Positions 7,043 through 9,594 of a stretch of 9,594 nt of DNA are shown piece after piece. The DNA is taken from positions 1 to 9,594 of the forward strand of contig JAQBVH010000077.1 in assembly GCA_027623615.1 (NCBI GenBank), read 5' to 3'. A program made the translations under genes and the position numbers. Under the pieces are notes generated by a model. It had not been told where the DNA came from, searched no databases, and saw nothing but the letters and a program-made list of their open reading frames with translations. This DNA comes from Planctomycetota bacterium (GTDB taxonomy: Bacteria > Planctomycetota > UBA1135 > GCA-002686595). The stretch's first letter is position 1. Each line of letters opens with the position of its first letter.

Positions 7043-7072
7043 TTGGACCGGTTCTGGGGCCCTGCCTATACT
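7043..7072 (+). promoter_or_regulatory. Sigma-70-type promoter for the DksA/TraR-lspA transcript
   Basis: TTGGAC (7043-7048) and TATACT (7067-7072) are separated by 18 bp and match the -35 and -10 consensus at 4 and 5 of 6 positions. Transcription would start near 7079, leaving a leader of about 150 nt before the ATG at 7232. This is the best conventional promoter in the window and lies in the divergent gap with xerD. Confidence 0.6.
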
Positions 7073-7215
7073 CCCCGCCCCTCCGCCAGGAGGGCCGGTC
7101 GAGAGCGGAACGCCACGTGGGTCCAAGCGGTTCGGGCGGCTCGCTCGCGGCCGCGGAACGAGCGCTCCGCACCCTGGCCGACCTTCCACGGCACTCCGCT
7201 TCCTAGCACTCCCCT

Positions 7216-7225
7216 TTCGTACGAA
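7216..7225. repeat. 10-bp palindrome TTCGTACGAA just before the regulator gene
   Basis: The perfect palindrome TTCGTACGAA ends 6 nt before the ATG at 7232, inside the predicted leader. Its position over the initiation region would suit an operator or a translation-control site, possibly autoregulatory. It could also be chance; it is one of few A+T-rich palindromes here. Confidence 0.25.
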
Positions 7226-7231
7226 TCTCCC

Positions 7232-7603
7232 ATGCCCGGTAAGAAGCTCAACCCTGAGGAGCTCGCAGAGTTCGACAATCAGCTGCGCACGATGCTCGCG
7301 GTGCTCAACGGCGACATCAAGAACCTCGAGTCCGAGACGTTCTCGGAGAACTCCCGCAGCAACGTCAGCGCCGAGGACGTCGGTAGCGAGTTGAGCGCGG
7401 TCGAGCTGTCCCTTGACCTGCTCGAGCGGGACGAGAACACGGTGCGCGAGATCATGGAGGCCCTGGACCGCATTCCGGCGGGGCTGTTCGGCGTCTGCAG
7501 CGTCTGCGAGACGCAGATCAAGAAGACGCGGCTCAAGTACATGCCGCACGCTCGGAACTGCATCGAGTGCCAGCGCAGCGCGGAGGAGAATGGGGACTTC
7601 TGA
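7232..7603 (+). CDS. DksA/TraR family zinc-finger protein
   Basis: Family members bind RNA polymerase through its secondary channel and alter transcription, often with ppGpp. The 123-residue product has an N-terminal coiled coil (about 8-80) and a C-terminal four-cysteine zinc finger: C89 and C92 (GVCSVC), then C110 and C113 (NCIEC), with the 17-residue spacing of E. coli DksA. The neighbouring IPAGLFGVC and RLKYMPHA stretches match the family pattern. At the coiled-coil tip the usual DxxDxA motif appears as D49-V-G-S52-E-L54, so the second Asp and the Ala are missing, and DksA-like activity may be altered. The ATG at 7232 is chosen because upstream in-frame sequence is Arg/Pro-rich and lies across the promoter. 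The gene overlaps lspA by 14 bp and shares its transcript. I do not assign dksA because of the tip and short length. Confidence 0.92.
   Translation: MPGKKLNPEELAEFDNQLRTMLAVLNGDIKNLESETFSENSRSNVSAEDVGSELSAVELSLDLLERDENTVREIMEALDRIPAGLFGVCSVCETQIKKTRLKYMPHARNCIECQRSAEENGDF
7582..7588 (+). promoter_or_regulatory. Ribosome-binding site GGAGGAG for lspA
   Basis: GGAGGAG lies inside the 3' end of the preceding gene and ends 1 nt before the lspA ATG at 7590; the GGAGG core leaves 3 nt, shorter than ideal. With the 14-bp gene overlap it supports translational coupling and the choice of this start. Confidence 0.5.
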
Positions 7604-8219
7604 GAAGCTGCCTCAAGGGGTCGAGCTGGGCGCCGCCACGTGCGGCACCCGCAAGCGGACCCTGTGGTGCTTCGGGATCGCCCTGGCCCTGGTCGCCCTG
7701 GACCTGTGGAGCAAGTCGGCGGCCTTCGCCTTCCTCGAGGAGGGTCGCGGCGAGCTCCCCCAGGCGGGGGCGCATCCGCGCTACGTCATCTTCGAGCCCT
7801 GGTTCGCCCTTATGCACAACCTCAATCTGGGGGCCGCGTTCGGGATGGGCGCGGAGTTCCAGTGGCTCCTGGTGCCCCTGCGCGGGGTGGCCCTGGTCGT
7901 GGTCTCGGCCTTGATCGTCAGGGCGCCGGTCGGCCAGCGCGCCTACCTCGGTGCCCTCGTCCTGATCCTGGCCGGGGCAGCGGGCAACCTCTACGACAAC
8001 CTCTTCTACGGCGAGTTGTTCCAGGAGGGCCAGGCGCCTTTCGGGCCCGTACGTGACTTCATCGACGTCTACTTCGCCGTCTGGGACTGGCACTTCCCGA
8101 CCTTCAACATCGCCGACTCCTGCATCACGATCGGGGCCCTGCTCCTGATCATCTCGGGCATGGGCGCCGAGGAGGAGCAGCCCTCCGCCGAGCCGACCCC
8201 GGATTCGACGACCTCGTGA
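7590..8219 (+). CDS. lspA: Lipoprotein signal peptidase (signal peptidase II)
   Basis: LspA is an inner-membrane aspartyl protease that removes the signal peptide from diacylglyceryl-modified prolipoproteins. The 209-residue product shows the family marks in order: first helix with ALDLWSK (D38), NLGAAFG (N79-G85), AGAAGNLYDN (128-137), PVRDFIDVYF with catalytic D156, and FNIADSCITIG with catalytic D176. Four membrane helices are at about 25-48, 91-111, 118-135 and 172-190. It is longer than the usual 160 or so residues because of a 24-residue N-terminal extension, an insert of about 11 residues between GNLYDN and the first catalytic Asp, and an acidic Ser/Pro tail. The Arg that normally follows the Asp of GNLxDR is Asn (N137). 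Its start lies within the preceding gene. The two predicted lipoproteins in this window would be substrates. Confidence 0.93.
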   Translation: MGTSEKLPQGVELGAATCGTRKRTLWCFGIALALVALDLWSKSAAFAFLEEGRGELPQAGAHPRYVIFEPWFALMHNLNLGAAFGMGAEFQWLLVPLRGVALVVVSALIVRAPVGQRAYLGALVLILAGAAGNLYDNLFYGELFQEGQAPFGPVRDFIDVYFAVWDWHFPTFNIADSCITIGALLLIISGMGAEEEQPSAEPTPDSTTS

Positions 8220-8236
8220 CTCCATGAGGAGTTGAC

Positions 8237-8258
8237 GTCGAGGGTGGAGGCCCCCGAC
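8237..8258 (+). other. Hairpin between lspA and pyrD
   Basis: GTCGaGGG (8237-8244) pairs with CCCcCGAC (8251-8258) around a 6-nt loop, seven pairs with one A-C mismatch. It sits 17 bp after the lspA stop and 10 bp before the pyrD -10. It might attenuate read-through from lspA or be an operator. It has no following T-run, so it is not a classical intrinsic terminator. Confidence 0.25.
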
Positions 8259-8268
8259 AGATTCGGGC

Positions 8269-8274
8269 TAGAGT
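8269..8274 (+). promoter_or_regulatory. Candidate -10 element (TAGAGT) of a leaderless pyrD mRNA
   Basis: TAGAGT ends 7 nt before the ATG at 8282, again with no Shine-Dalgarno before the ATG. The GCTAGnnT context resembles the element before the channel gene. The alternative in-frame GTG at 8273 lies inside this hexamer, which argues for the ATG at 8282. Confidence 0.45.
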
Positions 8275-8281
8275 GATTGCC

Positions 8282-9460
8282 ATGGTCGACCTCTCCGTTG
8301 TCCTGGCGGGTCTCCGCCTCCGAAACCCGATCCTCTCGGCCTCGGGCACCTTCGGTCATGGCCTGGAGATGCGCCACATCGTGCCGGTCGAGGCGCTCGG
8401 TGGCTGGGTCAGCAAGACAGTCACCCCGCGCCCCCGTCCGGGCAACCCGATGCCACGCATTGCCGAGGTCAGCGCGGGCTTCCTCAACTCCATCGGCCTC
8501 GAGAACCGCGGCATCGAGAGCTATCTCGCGACGACCCTCGAGGAGGTCGCCGGCGCGGACAGCGTGATCTTCACGAACATCGGTGGCGAAGGGGTCGACG
8601 ATTTCGCGCGCATGGCGGAGCGGCTCGGGACGCGGGAGGAGATCGACGCCTTCGAGGTCAACCTCTCCTGCCCGAACGTGGACGGCGGTCGGCTGCCCTT
8701 CAGCACAGACCCCGAGGTCGCCGCCCAGGTCATGCGCGCGGTCAAGGGCGCGACCGACAAGCCAGTCTTTGCCAAGCTCTCCCCGAACGTGACCCGCATC
8801 GGCGATATCGCCCAGGGCGCCGAGGCCGGCGGCGCAGACGGGTTGACCGCCGTCAATACCGCCCTCGGGATGGGGGTCGACTGGCGCAAGCGGCGGCCGC
8901 TCTTGAACACGGTGGTCGGGGGCTACTCCGGCGCAGGGCTCAAGCCGATCGCGCTGCGCTGCGCATACGAATGCGTGCAAGCCACGGAACTACCCGTGAT
9001 CGGCTGCGGAGGGATCACCTGCGCCGAGGACGTCCTCGAGTTCCTCTGTCTGGGCTGTCACGCGGTCCAGGTCGGCACTGCCAGCTTCTCCGACCCGGGC
9101 CTGCTTGCCGAGCTGCCGCGCCAGGTCGCGGCCTGCCTCGAGGAGCTGGGGGTTGCGAGGGTGGAGGACTACCGCGGGAGCCTCGAGACCCCGGACCTTG
9201 CGCCGCTGGGGCCAGCACCTGAGCCATGCGTCTCGACCGCCTCACCCCGGCCCACGTGCGACGCGCGGTGGCGATCTACCTCGAGCACGCTTGGCCCTCC
9301 GACCAGCCCGGGACGCCAAAGATGGGGGCTGAGGTCCTGGACGGCTGCGAGACCCTCGACGAGCTCTTTGCGCGCTGCGAGACCCCGTGCGCCGGGGAAC
9401 GCGGACCGACCGCAGCGCGCTACACCCTACGCCTCGGGAACTGGCGCTACGCGTTCATGA
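8282..9460 (+). CDS. pyrD: Dihydroorotate dehydrogenase, class 1B catalytic subunit
   Basis: PyrD oxidises dihydroorotate to orotate in pyrimidine synthesis. Class 1B enzymes pass electrons through a PyrK subunit to NAD+; no pyrK is in this window. FMN-barrel motifs are clear: SASGTFG (19-25), K45 (GWVSKTVT), NSIGLEN (69-75), FEVNLSCPNVDGG with catalytic C130 (Cys marks class 1B), AKLSPN (K165), VNTALGM (191-197), GYSGAGLKPIA, and phosphate-binding IGCGGI and VQVGTA. Homology ends near residue 301 (VEDYRGSL), the normal 1B length of about 305. The reading frame nevertheless stays open to 9460, adding about 85 Ser/Arg/Pro/Thr-rich residues that look like a shadow of the next gene. A TGA in the -1 frame at 9220-9222 would end the protein at about 313 residues, 3 nt before the next ATG. 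I suspect a one-base deletion or natural frameshift after about 9183. The start at 8282 is chosen over GTG 8273. Confidence 0.9.
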   Translation: MVDLSVVLAGLRLRNPILSASGTFGHGLEMRHIVPVEALGGWVSKTVTPRPRPGNPMPRIAEVSAGFLNSIGLENRGIESYLATTLEEVAGADSVIFTNIGGEGVDDFARMAERLGTREEIDAFEVNLSCPNVDGGRLPFSTDPEVAAQVMRAVKGATDKPVFAKLSPNVTRIGDIAQGAEAGGADGLTAVNTALGMGVDWRKRRPLLNTVVGGYSGAGLKPIALRCAYECVQATELPVIGCGGITCAEDVLEFLCLGCHAVQVGTASFSDPGLLAELPRQVAACLEELGVARVEDYRGSLETPDLAPLGPAPEPCVSTASPRPTCDARWRSTSSTLGPPTSPGRQRWGLRSWTAARPSTSSLRAARPRAPGNADRPQRATPYASGTGATRS

Positions 9461-9594
9461 AGCTGGTGGTCCAGGAGTACCTGGTCGACGAGGAGTACTT
9501 CTTTTCCGTCGACACCCACGACGCCTTGAGGGTCACTCCGGACATGCCCGACTACGAGGGCTGGCTCGAGCTGCGACGCTTCAACGCGCAGCTC
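9226..9594 (+). CDS. Unrecognised protein, 3' end beyond the window
   Basis: An open frame from the ATG at 9226 runs off the right edge, giving 123 residues so far (MRLDRLTPAHVRRAVAIYLE onward). It looks real: strong wobble GC, balanced charged and hydrophobic residues, and helices such as VRRAVAIYLEHAWP and AFMKLVVQEYLV. It continues with an acidic aromatic stretch (DEEYFFSVDTHDAL, about 89-102) and DYEGWLELRRFN near the edge. Three cysteines (C42, C51 and C55) occur early. I cannot name a family. It overlaps the 3' extension of the pyrD frame by 235 bp, which is why I think that extension is not translated. If pyrD really ends at 9222 the two genes would be 3 nt apart and co-transcribed. 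Confidence 0.75.
   Translation, partial: MRLDRLTPAHVRRAVAIYLEHAWPSDQPGTPKMGAEVLDGCETLDELFARCETPCAGERGPTAARYTLRLGNWRYAFMKLVVQEYLVDEEYFFSVDTHDALRVTPDMPDYEGWLELRRFNAQL

Noticed and set aside
6954..7172. N-terminal extension of xerD to a start at 7172
   Set aside because: It would add about 73 Pro/Gly/Arg-rich residues absent from the family and would cover the divergent promoter.
6024..7231. dif or other attachment site beside xerD
   Set aside because: No XerC/XerD-like arms with an A+T-rich centre are visible. The xerD gene is also usually not adjacent to dif.
8232..8237. TTGACG as a -35 box for pyrD
   Set aside because: It is 31 bp from the TAGAGT -10, far from the usual 16-18 bp, so it cannot pair with it.
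8069..8980. 303-codon minus-strand frame opposite lspA and pyrD
   Set aside because: Antisense to strongly conserved catalytic motifs in both genes.

Overview
This 9.6 kb window is very G+C-rich (roughly 70% by eye) chromosomal DNA from a bacterium with short intergenic gaps and strong wobble-position GC bias. Two predicted lipoproteins, a class 1B dihydroorotate dehydrogenase, a DksA/TraR-type regulator overlapping lspA, and a mix of Shine-Dalgarno and apparently leaderless starts suggest a Gram-negative, high-GC lineage such as Planctomycetota or Myxococcota. I cannot fix the phylum from the sequence alone. Most of the window is housekeeping. I see no phage, insertion sequence, CRISPR, tRNA or rRNA, and no obvious defence system.

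Layout. Positions 1-300 hold no supported gene; wobble bias hints at coding on the minus strand up to about 135. uvrC (301-2154, +) is complete and is followed 3 bp later by a convergent predicted lipoprotein gene (2158-3009, -). Across a 90 bp divergent gap rich in inverted repeats lies a second predicted lipoprotein gene (3100-3783, +). Next come a TMEM175-like potassium channel gene (3830-4645, +) and, 21 bp on, a secreted protein with a LamG/DUF1080-like C-terminal domain and possibly a dead gluzincin-like N-terminal domain (4667-6022, +). This runs into the convergent xerD (6024-6953, -), leaving 1 bp between the genes. A 278 bp divergent gap carries a good sigma-70 promoter for a DksA/TraR zinc-finger protein (7232-7603, +), which overlaps lspA (7590-8219, +) by 14 bp. 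pyrD (8282 onward, +) and an unrecognised gene running off the right edge (9226-9594, +) close the window.

How the genes relate. UvrC (nucleotide excision repair), XerD (chromosome dimer resolution), LspA (lipoprotein maturation) and PyrD (pyrimidine synthesis) are independent core functions. LspA would be the enzyme that processes the two lipoproteins. The DksA/TraR-lspA pair is translationally coupled. The channel and LamG-like genes look co-transcribed but have no obvious shared function.

The points most worth checking are three. First, uvrC, the channel gene and pyrD lack a clear Shine-Dalgarno but carry a TAnnnT -10-like hexamer 6-7 nt before the ATG, as expected for leaderless mRNAs. 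Second, the pyrD frame continues about 235 bp into the next gene, whereas a -1 shift would end it 3 nt before that gene's ATG. Third, LspA, the DksA/TraR protein and the gluzincin-like protein each seem to lack a residue normally conserved in their family.
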